Shown piece by piece: positions 33,610 through 45,430 of a DNA stretch of 64,000 nt. Origin of the DNA: Diplolepis rosae (taxonomy: Eukaryota > Arthropoda > Insecta > Hymenoptera > Diplolepididae); contig JAPYXD010000686.1 of assembly GCA_030998225.1 (NCBI GenBank), forward strand, positions 2,666,001 to 2,730,000. Direction: 5' to 3'. Positions within the stretch are counted from its first letter, which is position 1; each line of letters begins with the position of its first letter. A model generated the notes under the pieces. The model was not told where the DNA came from, ran no database searches, and saw only the letters and a list, made by a program, of their open reading frames with translations. Made by a program: the position numbers and the translations under genes.

Positions 33610-34544
33610 ATGGCAAACTCAAGGAGTTTGAAGGCGAAAGGGAGACCGCGGAAACAAAATAATGTACGAAACCCTCCTCTCAGCCGTAGAAGTACGCGAG
33701 GTTCTAGCGTATTAGCGACACAAAATGTAAACGTATCAGGCGACGAAAACTTACCTAGCACGAGCGTACACGAGACTGCTCGCGCACTTCTACCCTCGCC
33801 CTCGCGCTATGACGCAATCCACATAGCGCGCCGCGAGGAGGAAGCAGTCGAATTCCGTGAAAATGATTACCTGTCAACGGGATCAAGGTCACCTGCTATT
33901 CCTTCTACGATCCCATCCTCTATAAGGAAGATGGGAGAGTGTTTAAAACTGGCCAGAGACCTGATTCCGGAGTTTGACGGAGCTACCATGTCCGTGGCAA
34001 TGTTTGCTGGTCAGTGCAGAGCCGCCGCAGCTCTTCTAGAACCACATGAAACCACAAATCACCGCCGACCTTGGATGTCGCTATCGAACTGGCCGCGGAG
34101 TCAGACTTAGAGAATTCAAGCTGGAACCGGGTCCACAATAAAGAACATACCTCTTATGCGCCCGAAATTAACAGAAAACGGACAATCGCCCATATAAAAG
34201 ACAAAAAAGACGAAGACAAAACATCCAGACTGTCTTCTCTACAATGTTTCAACTGTAAGAAAACGGGTCATTTTAAACGCGATTGCCCTCAGCCACATGC
34301 TGGGAGATCTACGAAATATTGCACGTACTGTAACTATAAAAATCATACTTTCGAAGAATGTCGCCTCAAGAAGAGGCATGATAGAGAGCGACAGGGCATA
34401 AAAAAACCGCAACTTACCAGTAGAGGGGATTTAAACTCGAAAGGGGATCACCAGAAAGGGGCGCCGGTGACCTCATTCCAAGGCCCCAAAAACGCGTCTT
34501 CATATGCCTCGGGAAACCGGAAAATCGATTTGGCAATCCCGTAA
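33610..34544 (+). pseudogene. Gypsy gag, internally deleted and frameshifted
   Basis: ATG 33610 opens a basic, Ser/Arg-rich N-terminus followed by the capsid start IPEFDGATMSVAMFAGQCRA, typical of insect Gypsy Gag. After about residue 145 (EPHE|TTNHRRP) the rest of the capsid is missing, and the frame shifts near 34085 to one carrying two CCHC zinc knuckles: CFNCKKTGHFKRDC and CTYCNYKNHTFEEC. The frame stops at 34542, while the pol frame is already open from about 34500, consistent with a gag-pol frameshift or fusion. Two to three hundred residues of capsid appear lost, so the element cannot build particles alone. Confidence 0.8.
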
Positions 34545-35902
34545 TAAATCTGCAGAATCAATCCTTTCACTCTAACTCCGCGACTTTTATGATCGATACA
34601 GGCTGCGAGCTCAATTTAATAAAAGAAAATGCAGTAAATTCTCACGTATGGGTAAACACTAAAAAAATATACGATTTAGTCGGGATAGGGAGAGGAATAA
34701 TAAAAACTATAGGAGAAATAAAGATAATTTTTAAGCACAAAGAATCCGCATTTCAAATCATACCTAATAATTTTCCAATATCTCAAAATGGAATTCTTGG
34801 CGTGAATTTTCTACAAAATCATAATGCAACCCTATCATTCGCGGATATATCGCTTAACATAGGTACAAACAAATCTTCTAACTCCATACCCACAAAAATT
34901 AAATTACCCGCTAGGCAAAAGGTGCTCGTTCAAATCCCCATTAAAAACACCCATTTAAACGAAGAATATATCGAGAAAGTTAATGCCGGCCCAGGAATCT
35001 TCATTTGCATGTCTCTTTTAAAGAAAATCGGAACAACAGCAAAGTGCTATGCTATAAACACAACAAGTGAAGATATAGAACTGACACTGCCCCCTGTTGA
35101 TGTGGAAGACTTCACGGTCGTCTCACCTGCCGCACGATCAGGTGCGTACCCCCCACTCTCCACCGAGGGTCAAAAGGAGCGCGCCACTCGCTTTGCAAAA
35201 CTCCTCAAGATCCTAGACCTCAAGGATTTGAATGAGGAGAAAAATGATATCTTATCAATCTTAGGCGATTATCTTTTCCAATTTCATCTACCGGGCGATA
35301 AATTAGGGTCAACCAACCTTGTATCTCACGAAATTGTCATGACGGATAAAAAACCAATAAACCAGAGACAATATCGCAATCCCGAAATCCTCAAAGGCGA
35401 AATTAAAAAACAGGTCGAATTATTGCTTCAAAATGGTATCGTCCAACCCTCTAACTCCCCCTACAATTCACCCTTGTGGATTGTCCCCAAGAAACCAGAC
35501 GCCCAGGGCAATAAAAAATGGAGGATGGTCATCGACTACCGTGCATTGAATGAACGAACGGTCGGCGACGCTTACCCACTGCCAAATATAACCGACATTC
35601 TCAATCAGCTCGGTGGCGCTCGTTACTTTTCTGTCCTCGATCTAGCCTCTGGGTTTCATCAAATACCCATGCATCCCAACTCTGTGGCGAAAACTGCTTT
35701 CACCACTCCCTTTTCACACTTAGAATTCATGAGAATGCCGTTTGGACTCAATAACGCACCTGCAAGGTTTCAGAGGCTAATGGACAGAGTCTTGACCGGC
35801 CTTCAGGGGGTGGAACTCTTTGTTTACATGGACGATATTGTCGTCTATGGCTGCTCCCTTGAAGACCACGCCCAGAAATTAAGAGCACTCTTAGGTCGTT
35901 AA
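34500..35902 (+). pseudogene. Gypsy pol, part 1: protease and reverse transcriptase
   Basis: The aspartic protease active site is FMIDTGCELNLI (ATG codon at 34589 is inside it; the frame opens upstream), with a ILGVNFL flap-end motif near residue 70. RT follows a ~200-residue spacer: WIVPKKPDAQGNKKWRMVID (near 315), YPLPNITDILNQLG, YFSVLDLASGFHQIPM (catalytic Asp), FMRMPFGLNNAPARFQRLMD and VYMDDIVVYG with YMDD at residues 413-416. After EDHAQKLRALL a frameshift ends the frame at 35902. Everything up to the break looks capable of folding, suggesting recent inactivation. Confidence 0.9.
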
Positions 35903-37555
35903 AAGGGGGCCGGACTTTTCCTTTAACCCGAAAAGTGCCAATTCTTAAGAAAAGAAATCACCTACTTAGGTCACCTGATCTCTGAAACGGGAGTAAACCC
36001 CGACCCCAGAAAAATTGAAGCTGTGAAAGGCTTCCCAATTCCGAAATCACGCAAAAATATAAAACAATTTCTGGGATTAACCGGGTACTACCGACGATTT
36101 ATACCAGAATTTGCAAAAATAGCAAAGTCCCTCAACCAACTTCTAAAAAAGGAAGTACCATTCACATGGTCCACTGAACAGCAAATCGCTTTTGAGACAC
36201 TTCGCGATAAAATATGTTCCCAACCTATTCTCCAATACCCGGATTTTAATAAACCATTTATTGTAACAACCGACGCTTCCAATTTCGCTCTAGGTGTGGT
36301 TTTGAGCCAAGGAATCATCGGCCAAGACTTACCTATTGCATACGGATCGCGAACACTAAATAAACCAGAAACCAACTACTCGACGACAGAGAAAGAACTT
36401 CTGGCTATTGTATGGGCCGTCCAACATTTTCGACCATACTTATATGGCAGGAAGTTCACTCTTGTCACTGATCATCGGCCACTGGTCTGGCTTCACGGTT
36501 TGAAGGACCCAGTATCACGACTGGCTCGATGGAAGATTAAATTAAGCGAATACGACTACGAAATCGTATATAAACCTGGTAGAGTCAATTGTAATGCCGA
36601 CGCTTTATCTAGGAACCCCTGCAGCGCGGAAATACACTGTGTTTATGGCGAGACCACCCCTCCCCTGACTCCTGACGATCCGGTCGTGGCCCCCGGAAAC
36701 CATGCACCGTGCGACAGGATGTTTGGGGTGGGAGGATCTCGCTGTTTAAACGAACGGAATTTGGAAAATTCTGTGGAACAAGTCTTTGTGAGTTATGGGA
36801 CCCCCGAGATCGCAGAGTATGAAGAAACCTCGAATGTCCTTAAGGACTCGAGTACCGAAGACGCAACCCGTGAATCCGACGGAATCTCGGATGGTTTCGC
36901 AATGGCTCGTAAGTCGGTGAGTGACGAAGAGCCGCCTCTCCAGGTACAGCATCCACCTGTCTCGAAAGAGAGGATGACTGCTGGAGAGGAAAGACAGGGA
37001 CCCCGTATCAGCTCATTCATCACCACAACGAGTGATGCCCGAGCTGTGGGGAGAGGCATTGGATCCCCAAATTCAACAAAATCATGTTCTAGAGAAGTGA
37101 TTGAAGGCGGGAAGTCCCCCTTGGGTGGAGCACCAGAAAATAGTGCCGCCTTATCGCATAGCGAAACCGACTCTGTTAATGGTCAGAGACCCCAAATGCA
37201 ATTTGCAGGGCAGGCACAAAGTTCCGTGCAGGTTGCAAGTGGGGAGGGGGAAGACAATGCCGGAGAAAAGGACGTTGAAGACCTCGTTGAGAATTTGGAG
37301 GCAGGTAGCGATAGGGAAGGGGAACGCCTACACTCACAAGACAAAACAAATAAGAGCTGCCTGCAGGGAAGGGATGAAACGTCAATGTCGAGCAATATTT
37401 TTATCACAGTAGATTCTTGTATAATCTACAGTAAAGATAAGATTTCAATGGGAAAATCTCATATAATTAACTTTGTTTCAGGGGATGGCATTTTAAATTC
37501 ACCTACTAATCAAGAATTAATTAGTAGTAAAATACTTGATGCAAATCTACTATAA
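35903..37555 (+). pseudogene. Gypsy pol, part 2: RT end, RNase H and long linker
   Basis: From about 35935 the text continues with KCQFLRKEITYLGHLISETG (RT thumb), KNIKQFLGLTGYYRRFIPEF, and a complete RNase H: TTDASNFALGVVLSQ (Asp 84 counting from ATG 36023), TEKELLAIVWA (Glu 125), TDHRPL (Asp 150) and NADALSR. Then comes an unusually long, low-complexity linker (residues ~200-450, rich in Glu, Ser, Gly, Pro) before a segment ending FVSGDGILNSPTNQELISS. A TAA at 37553 separates this from the next part, which is in the same frame, so a single substitution or stop read-through is the only break. Confidence 0.85.
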
Positions 37556-37850
37556 GAACAAAATCTTCCATTGGGCCAAGTGATAGTCTTAGCCAATAAC
37601 GGAAGATACATTTTTAATTTAGTCGTCAGACCACAAACCAATGATAAACCATTTTTGAATGTTCTGTCGGGGGCGTTTCTTCGACTCAGAGAATCAATGA
37701 GCATTCTAAATATTCAATCTGCAAAAGTTAGCCGAGTGGGAAACGATTTCGATCAAATTAATTGGACCTCAATCGAACAAATAATTCGCCGAGACTTCGC
37801 TGGCACAGGCCTAAAAATATGTGTTTGTTCCTCTGAAATTATCATTCCCC
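37400..37850 (+). other. Probable macro domain between RNase H and integrase
   Basis: Around the TAA at 37553 the translation reads HIINFVSGDGILNSPTNQEL, then (after the stop) LGQVIVLANNGRYIFNLVVR, FLNVLSGAFLRLRESM, VSRVGNDFDQINWTSIEQII and GLKICVCSS. Order and spacing resemble a macro (ADP-ribose-binding/hydrolase) domain: beta strand plus 'SGD', an acidic-rich helix, a 'G.V......YIF.LV' strand, a 'L..L...L..+R' helix, a 'K.G.G.D...W..+..II' stretch and a final hydrophobic strand. Key glycines (GCGLD in typical members) read VGNDF here, so catalytic activity is doubtful. The call is by pattern only. Confidence 0.5.
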
Positions 37851-38909
37851 CCAAAGAGCAACAGGAAAAAATCATAAAAGAAAATCATGAGTCGACCGTT
37901 GCTGGCCATAAGGGTATTTCAAAGACCTACTGGCGAATTCGTGAAAACTATTACTGGAACAGCCTCAAAAGAGATGTAGAAAATTTCGTGAGGCTCTGTC
38001 GGAAGTGCCAAGAAAATAAATTGGTGAGAGTTAAGACTCGTCAGCCAATGAAAATTACTGACACACCGACACAGCCTTTCGAAAAGGTTCAAATCGATAT
38101 CGTTGGATCCCTCCCAGAAACACCCTCTGGTAATAAGTACATCCTAACAATACAAGACAACTTTTCGAAATATTCCGATGCAATAGCCTTACCCTCCTTT
38201 AATTCAGTCTCCATAGCTCATGCTCTGGCCGAAGAATTCATCTCTCGGTACGGCTGCCCAAAAATAATACACACCGACCAAGGTAGCAACTTTACATCAA
38301 ACATAATGAAAACCTTTTGCAAAATATTTAAAATAGAAAATATAACCTCCACCGCTTTTCACCCTCAATCCCTTGGATCTCTTGAAAGAAGTCATCACAG
38401 CTTAATAGAATATCTCAAAACATTCGGTAATAAACAGAACTGGGACCAATGGCTTAGGTACGCGATACTCTCATATAACACCTCCATCCATGAATCCACC
38501 GGCTATGCACCTTATACCCTAGTATTCGGGAAAGAAGCACGAATCCCTAGCAAAATCCAGGAACAAGAAGCCCCTCGAACATATGTTCAATACATGTCCG
38601 AATTATTCCGCAAAATTAGTGATATTCAAGCCAATGCAGTAGAAAATCTAATTTTAGCAAAAAATCGATCAAAGCGATATTACGACCAAAAAATAAATCC
38701 AAAGAATTTTAAAGTAGGTGATTATGCCTACCTCTTGAAAGAACCAAGAATTTCTAAAATTCGACCCTCAATATAAAGGGCCCTTCAGAATTAAATGCCT
38801 CCTCGGTAACTCTAACGCGGAAATCATAATAAACGACCTTAAAACAAAAATCGTCCATATAGAAAAATTAAAGATTGCCACCATTCCCGTAACCCTTCCG
38901 GAAAACTAG
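37571..38909 (+). pseudogene. Gypsy pol, part 3: integrase
   Basis: Counting from ATG 37571, the HHCC zinc domain is at His106, His113, Cys143 and Cys146 (STVAGHKGISKTYWRIRENY, RLCRKCQENK). The catalytic core has VQIDIVGSLP (Asp176), IIHTDQGSNF (Asp236) and LGSLERSHHSL (Glu272), a complete DDE triad. The C-terminal GPY/F-like module is split: one frame ends at 38774 just after LLKEPRISKI, and DPQYKGPFRI...VHIEKLKI continues in another frame to TAG 38907. This frameshift removes the last ~45 residues. The first ~90 residues belong to the macro-like segment. Confidence 0.9.
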
Positions 38910-39025
38910 AGCAATATAATTAAGCGTACTATACCCATAGATTCGGCTGGTAAATTTTAATAATTAATAATAATTCATAAGAAAAAGTGGCTTTTCAAAC
39001 AAAAAGCAACTTTTTCTTCCTTATA

Positions 39026-39035
39026 AGGGGAAAGG
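39026..39035 (+). other. Polypurine tract
   Basis: AAGGGGAAAGG-type purine run ends immediately before TGTAACA, the start of the 3' LTR. It fixes the LTR boundary and primes plus-strand synthesis in this class. Confidence 0.75.
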
Positions 39036-39923
39036 TGTAACATATAGAATATTGAACATGACACCTACCGTCTGTATCTAGACCTAATTGACCAGAGGCG
39101 CGCTCATTTAATCTGAACATCCATAAAAACTCTATTCCAAACATTTAGAAACTCAAAGATTTAAAACGTGCAATGTTTCGTTAGATGTTAGAATTACTTC
39201 TCATATCTGTCCCCTCACTTCAGAAAACTTTCTAACATATTGTATTGACTGGAAACAGATTTCGCATTGTAAATATTCTTCGTTTTATACAACGTACCGA
39301 GACGACGACAAATTCTATTACCATAAAAATGTATTTCCCACGATCAAACGCCGACATCCCTAAAATTGTAAGCCTCGTAAATCAAAATAAGTTTATGTTA
39401 ATGTTAAGGCACTAAGCTCCTTGGAGGGAAACGGCAAAAAATCAGACGACGGCAATCAAGAAGAGTGACAGTAAAGTGTTCGGTTCTTAGGTTTCCAGAT
39501 GCTTGTAAAAATCTTTTGTTTCGCGAAGCGCTGGCATTTCTGGAGAGCTCAAGGGTACAAGCCCAAATATTGGCCTGGGAACGGGGAAAGGTTTTCCCGT
39601 TGTATACCAGATTTCTCTAAGGTACTTGGTGATGTTCTGATGCTTCACGAGAAAGCAATATTGAGAACAGATAAGTTAATAACTAGTATTCGGAAATGGG
39701 AATTATACTGGGACTTTACGATAAGGTGTTCGGAAATAAATGTACTCCGCGAAACTAATAAAGTGTTTATTTGTGAGTGCACCATATCCGATTTGAATTC
39801 CATCCTCTTTTCCCACCATTCATAGCCTCCCATCTCGCGGAATCAGACGCAATTTCAATTGCGGGATTGCCGCTTTAGTGCTCCCACCTACCGGATTCCA
39901 TCGCTACAGACTGGGATGTAACA
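39036..39923 (+). repeat. 3' LTR, 888 bp
   Basis: Starts TGTAACATATAG after the polypurine tract and ends GGGATGTAACA. From 39066 it matches the 5' LTR almost base for base, apart from the ~65 bp missing at about 39628. A TATATAA-type promoter is not obvious; AATAAA-like strings occur near 39736 and 39760. Confidence 0.9.
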
Positions 39924-41049
39924 CTGTCGAAACCGTGCAAAAGAGGCGCGAAGCAGACGACAATTTCAAATTTACGAAATATGTTATTTAAGAAACAACA
40001 CTTTTTTCCGATATTTTGGAAAAAATCTGCCTAAAATAAAAATCTGAAATATCGTGTGAAATTTTATAAGCATTTGAACACTTCAAAAATAAACTTTCAG
40101 TAAAATTTGATGCCAATAAATGTTCCAAATTTGAATCAATATATATTTCCCAATTAAAATTTCCAAACTTCTTATCAATTTTGTACATTTAAAAACTTTT
40201 TAGTTAGAGAGATATTTTCTATTAAGAAGAGATAAACATAAAATTCAAGTTTAAAATTTACATTCTCAGTTTTATGTTAGAAATATTTTCATCTCACATT
40301 TTTGCAGCCTAAGCACAGACTTTTCATTAAGAAAATGAAATGGTCTATGGGAAGGAAAAATTTTCTAACAGATGTGGATAAATTAAAAAGCTAAAATATG
40401 TGTTCATTAATATCTTCATATGAATATGTAAATATTTATTGATATTAAATTTTACATAAAAATTTTTGTCCGAAGTGTTCAAATCTTGTTACAATATGAC
40501 AAAATCATATGGACGAGTTCAATTTTTTTAATGAAATATTTTGCAATTTTTAATTTGTCTGTTCTTCTGAAATCGGAGGAAGATTTGAACAGTAAACAAC
40601 AAATTTTCCAATGGAATTCAAGCTCAATAAATGCTTAAAGTTTTATATTAAAATTTTAATTACAAAATTTTGAAGCTTTGTAACTATAACATTTTTTGGA
40701 ATTTACATCGTCTACATGACAATTTGTACATATCACTTTCGTTAAAGTGATTTATTTTATACATAGATATTACAAAAGAAATTTTAATTTAGATATCTTT
40801 GAAGGAAATTAATAAGTATGTAAAGAAATTAAAATTTTAAAAGATTTTTTTTATTATGTCTTCATAGTGATTTGTTAACCTAATTAAAATATTTTTAGAA
40901 AGTCTTTTCTGGATTCTATATGCTGGGGTTGAACATGTTACAAAAAGTCGTGTAATTTTAAAAATGTGTATCCCCATACTAATGAAATCTTAAAGTGTGC
41001 TGTTCGATAAAATATTAGATATAATATATTTTACTTTTGAATAATCAAA

Positions 41050-42137
41050 CACGGAAAAAATAAGTACTGGGAAATTTACATGACAGAGTGCTCGACTTTC
41101 AGATACGTTCATAAGTTACTTAAAACTAGAAGTACCGTTCTTGTACAATTAGATCAATAATCCTGGAAAAAGTATATTCAGTAGAAAGTCCGTGAAAATT
41201 CTGAGTACGCAAAATGTATAATGTCTATGAATCATTTGAGAAAATAAAGTTCAAACATTGGATAATTTTACGAATTAATATGAAATTCTGAATATAGGCA
41301 GATATAGAGCTCGCACAGCACTCGTGTATGAAAACTTCAAAGCCAGTCAATGAAATTTTTATGGACTATCAGTATCAAAGGCAATAAAAAACAAAAATTA
41401 TTTTCGCAAGCTGTCTCTTTTTTTTATATACTATTTTATTGATTTTTATTACAAATTATATTAACGCTGTTGAAATTAATATTACGCTGATTGGATTCGA
41501 ACCTTAACTTTTACCTAACCTACATGTATAACGCAGTCTAACCTTATAAATTAATTATCCTTTGAAAATGCAGGGCCGTGTAAGAAATTGCTGCGCCTTG
41601 TTTCGCCATCAATTTTATATAAGGCTAAGAAAAGTTTTTAGATGAAGAGACTTTTAATAAATTAATTACTAAATTCTAAAATATCAAATATAAGAATTTC
41701 ATAATTTCTGAAGATTATGTCAATTTACAAAGTAATACAAATTTTGCGTATCTCAAAAACTGACATTGACAACTGCGCATCGTACCACTAAAAATTTCAC
41801 AAGACTTTCAAGCGCAGTACAAGAATTTTTCTTTGATTTGTATAGCAGGTATTCATCTCTTCCTAATCAAATTATTCTATCCAAACTCTTTTAAAACGTG
41901 AAGCACTCTTTAGAAGAAGAATTATTTGCCTTTCTATAATTTTTTCAAAAACTATACAATCAAATTTGAAAGAATTTCATTCATTGACTGTGCTTGAATT
42001 AATCTAGGACATTCTTTCTTTTTTTCGATGAAGTTCTAAGCTTCTTAATAAAAAGTATATAGGATCTTCGGAAAAATTTGTCCTGTCCAAAAGTCGAGAA
42101 CTGTCAAGTAAATTTCCCAGTACTTATTTTTTCCGTG
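41050..42137. mobile_element. Inverted-repeat element, 1,088 bp, superfamily unknown
   Basis: CACGGAAAAAATAAGTACTG at 41050 is mirrored by CAGTACTTATTTTTTCCGTG ending at 42137; inverted matching continues through GGGAAATTTAC and CTCGACTTT (about 50 bp). No coding sequence. Flanks (…TCAAA / AACC…) show no clear target duplication, so the superfamily is undetermined. Confidence 0.7.
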
Positions 42138-42169
42138 AACCTTCTATTTATACTTATATATTGAAATTT

Positions 42170-42670
42170 TCACTTAAAATATGTTATGTATTCTGAAGGT
42201 TTTTTCAAAAATCAGCCTTAAAGAACACATTCTTATCATGACACTTGCACTTCGCGCTCGATATTTTGGTTCAAAAATGTAATTTTTTATTTTCAATAGT
42301 GTTTTTTTTAAAACCAAATCATAAAATATACATCTTGTCAAAAAATGTCCTACTGAGAATTTGTAGAGCTCATTTAGGCAAATAATTTTCCATCTCAACG
42401 TTTTTTCCGTATGTCACATATTTTGTTCAAATAATGGAATTTTTGAATTTTAATCGTATTTTTTAAAATGAAAATGAAAAATATACGTTTTATCAGAAAC
42501 TATTTATTAAAATATTTGTATATATTTTTGTAACGAACAATTTTCCATTCTTACGTTTTTTTCGTATTTCACATATTTTAGTTAAAAAATTGAATTTCGT
42601 ATTTTCAATGGTATTTTTTTTTTTTAATTAAAAAGAAAAATATACATCTTATGAAAACATGTTGCAGTTC
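42170..42670. repeat. Degenerate tandem repeat with CGTTTTTTCCGTAT / AAAATATAC motifs
   Basis: Units near 42270, 42400 and 42560 repeat 'ACGTTTTTTCCGTATGTCACAT', 'TTTTTAAAA' and 'GAAAAATATAC..CTTAT' in the same order, with a period of roughly 140-150 bp. Related sequence recurs in reverse orientation at about 47150-47370 inside the TTAA element at 46690. Confidence 0.5.
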
Positions 42671-43253
42671 AAACTTCTATAGATCTTTATATCATATAGG
42701 TTTGGTTTCGTCGGTCTTGCGGCCAATAAAACAACATTCTATAAAAAACTCCTTCATTATATTTGGTCAAAAATTCTCCTATGTTTCAACTTCACTGCGA
42801 GTCTTTTTCAAGGAATATATGTGTCACTAAAAATTGAACAAATCAATTTACAATCAAATTTCTTTTTCCAAAGAGAACTATTTTATGAAGTGTTGATATA
42901 ATAAATAAGTAATTACATAAATTACAAATAAACGAAAGCACACATGAAGATTCAGTCTTATTCTTGAAAATGTCATTAAAATTAAAGCCTCAAAGATTGA
43001 GGGCTTCAATAATTTAAAATTCCATTATAATAAGTTGTGTAAGTACACACCGATGAAGCAACGCAAACTATAGGATAGAGAGACGAAGATACGATAAATT
43101 GAATTAAATTCACCAAAGAAAATGGTGCTAGAGCTTGAGAACTCAAACTTGAAAATCATATGTTAAATAATTTCATGGCAAATTTGATTAATATTCTTAA
43201 TTTCAGCCTTGAAATTTTTTGGAAGTTATTGAGTATATGACCTATTACTACTG

Positions 43254-43255
<2 letters not shown>

Positions 43256-43286
<31 letters not shown>

Positions 43287-43288
43287 AC
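43256..43288. repeat. (GACA)n microsatellite next to a conserved 100 bp segment
   Basis: Seven GACA units lead into CACTTTCGTAAAAACCG, CTGACTCAAGGGATCTCAA and CATAAAGATTTGACGAAAAT. The same arrangement occurs in reverse at about 46790-46880 in the TTAA element, marking a shared repeat family. Confidence 0.7.
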
Positions 43289-44245
43289 TTTCGTAAAAAC
43301 CGTTTTTTCTGACTCAAGGGATCTCAAGACATAAAGATTTGACGAAAATTCCGAAAATCATTTTTCGCATAAAACCAAAACTTTAATTCTCATATGATGA
43401 AAATCTAAAAGACATCAAATTTAGATCTTTCTTAATAATATTAATAACTCTAAAATTAATTAACATTGTCAAAAGTCTGTAGTCTCATTTCAAAGGTAAG
43501 TTTTCATAGTATTTTTCTAACTAATTAAGATGTTTTTGGAATTTTTCTGCTAGATTCTGCTCTAGAATCAAAGATGGTAATGAAAAATCATCAAATTTCA
43601 AATGATGATTGTACTACATTTATTTGAAGAATTCAAAAAATCCAAACTATCAATATTTTCATAAAAATTTCTAAATTTATTAAAATATGACATACATCGA
43701 TTTTTAAAAACGGCTTGAAGAAGCTATATATTTTAAAAATTGCATGACTTTTTTGAATTCTGTTCAACCTCAAGATAGAATCCAGGAAAGAATTTCTAAA
43801 AATATTTTGATTAGGTTAAGAAATCACTATGAAGACATACTGAAAAAAACCTTTTGAAATCTAAATCTAAATTAAAATTTCTTTTGTAATATCTTTCTAT
43901 AAAATAAAACACTTTGACGAAAGTTGAAACTCCAGGTCAATCTGTGATTTCCGATGGTAGTTTATATATATATCCATACGAATTGTCATGTAAAAGATGT
44001 TAAATTCCATAAAATTTTATTCAATGTATTTTATTTTTTAGTAAAGGTTTGTCGACTTAGCTTCATATCAAGAAAAGTTTGAGGTGTAAATTCACATATA
44101 ATTTATGTATTTTCTTAAATCAGCAAACATTTCATTTACATTCATCTATATTGAAATTGCCATATGTATAAGATGTTTCATACTTCAAAAAATTTAAGGT
44201 GTAAATTCATATTGCGAATTCAGATATAATTTATGTACTTTCTTC

Positions 44246-44913
44246 GTAGTTTATCTTCAAAAATTAGATCTTAGGTAAAAAAAGATAATTTTGCTTCCAA
44301 ATATAGAAAAATTATTATTGAAGAGATCATTTCAAAGAAAAGAGATTAATTTCCAAGAAAAATATTTGAAGCATTAGAATAAATAAATTTAACAAATTTT
44401 ATTTTTAACCCGACTTTTTTTCTTATCGCTTCATACCAAATTTAAAAAAAATGATGTGATTCAGATAAATCAAGAATCGTTTTTTCAGGCAAAAGACCTA
44501 ATACAACCTAGCCGTTTCCATATTTCTAAAATGAATAAGTTTTTACCAAATTCAGTAATTTTTTTACATGAATTTTGTTTTGGAAAATTTTTTTAAATGG
44601 TTTCAGCCATTGACGAATTTATTATAATTTCCAAAAAATGGAAACGGTTAAGTTGTAGAAAGCCTTTTTCTGAAAAAAATTATCCGTGATTTCAAGGAAT
44701 CACATCATTTTTTAAAATTTGGCTCGAAGCGATAAGAAAACAAGTCCGGGTAAAAATAAAATTTGTTGAATGCATTATTTGTTTATGTTTTAATTTTTTT
44801 CTTGGAAACTAATCTCTTTTCTTCCAAATGATCTCTTCAAAAATAATATTGCTATTCTTGAAAAAAAATTTATCTAATTTTTGCCTGAACTCTAATTTCT
44901 GTGGATGAACTAC
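44246..44913. mobile_element. Foldback (inverted-repeat) element, about 670 bp
   Basis: The sequence is inversely symmetric around about 44580: GTAGTTTATC at 44246 faces GATGAACTAC at 44913. Inside, AGATCATTTCAAAGAAAAGA faces TCTTTTCTTCCAAATGATCT and CCGACTTTTTTTCTTATCGC faces GCGATAAGAAAACAAGTCCGG. It split a local duplication: TTCTTAAATCAGCAAACATT occurs intact near 44113 and rejoined around the insertion near 44914. Confidence 0.7.
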
Positions 44914-45430
44914 CTTAAATCAGCAAACACTTCATTTACATTTATTTATTGAAATTTTCATACGAAAGATCTTACCTATTATGAAAATGTTCAAACCCTT
45001 CATTTTTGAAACTTGTATCTCATCTTGAATGATATCTTATTATAAAATATTCTTTACATAATTTAAAAAAAATGCTGAAATCGATATTTTGTTTCGAATC
45101 TTTAAGCATTTATTGACTTTAAATTTCATTAAAAAATTATTTTTCAAGTATTTAAATCATCTTAAAATTTCACAAAATCTTTTAGATACTTATTTCAGAT
45201 TAATATTTTTCATAGTATATAGAAAAAAAGTGTAATTTTCTTAATGTTATATTCCGTATTTTGAATTCTGAGTCTATTTCGCGCCTCCTTTGCATGAAGT
45301 CGAGAAAAATACAATTTCTGAATTTAACTGGACACAGACAGCGTGAAATCGAAGCGAGTTAGTGGGGATACACTGACATGACGCGCTTCATTGTGTGTGC
45401 TCCCACATATTATTGTAGCAGTGCGGACCT

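Larger units (their letters stand above)
30808..39923 (+). mobile_element. Gypsy-type (Metaviridae) LTR retrotransposon, 9.1 kb
   Basis: Order: LTR, primer-binding site, long leader, gag, protease, RT, RNase H, linker with a macro-like domain, integrase, polypurine tract, LTR. The RT-RNase H-integrase order defines Gypsy rather than Copia or BEL by convention; BEL is excluded by the sequence motifs. No envelope gene is seen after integrase. The near-identical LTRs indicate a recent insertion, yet gag is internally deleted and pol has two frameshifts and one stop. It interrupts a hAT-family element (30690-30807 / 39924 onward). Confidence 0.9.
39924..45430. mobile_element. Continuation of the third hAT-family element, decayed, with nested insertions
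   Basis: It resumes with AAAAGAGGCGCGAAGCAGACG and tracks the 21544 arm (for example TTTTCATCTCACATTTTTGCAG near 40290). Segments at 40720-40990 recur in inverse orientation at 43700-44010, and 45240-45400 mirrors the outer end (CGCGCCTCCTTTGCATGAAG, GACACAGACAGCGTGAAAT). So it too is palindromic, but much older. Its centre is occupied by unrelated elements (41050-42137, 42170-43390), and a foldback lies in the right arm (44246-44913). The right terminus is near 45410-45430 and could not be fixed. Confidence 0.6.

Noticed and set aside
36088..37412. Antisense and out-of-frame open stretches inside Gypsy pol
   Set aside because: Shadows of the strongly supported pol frame.
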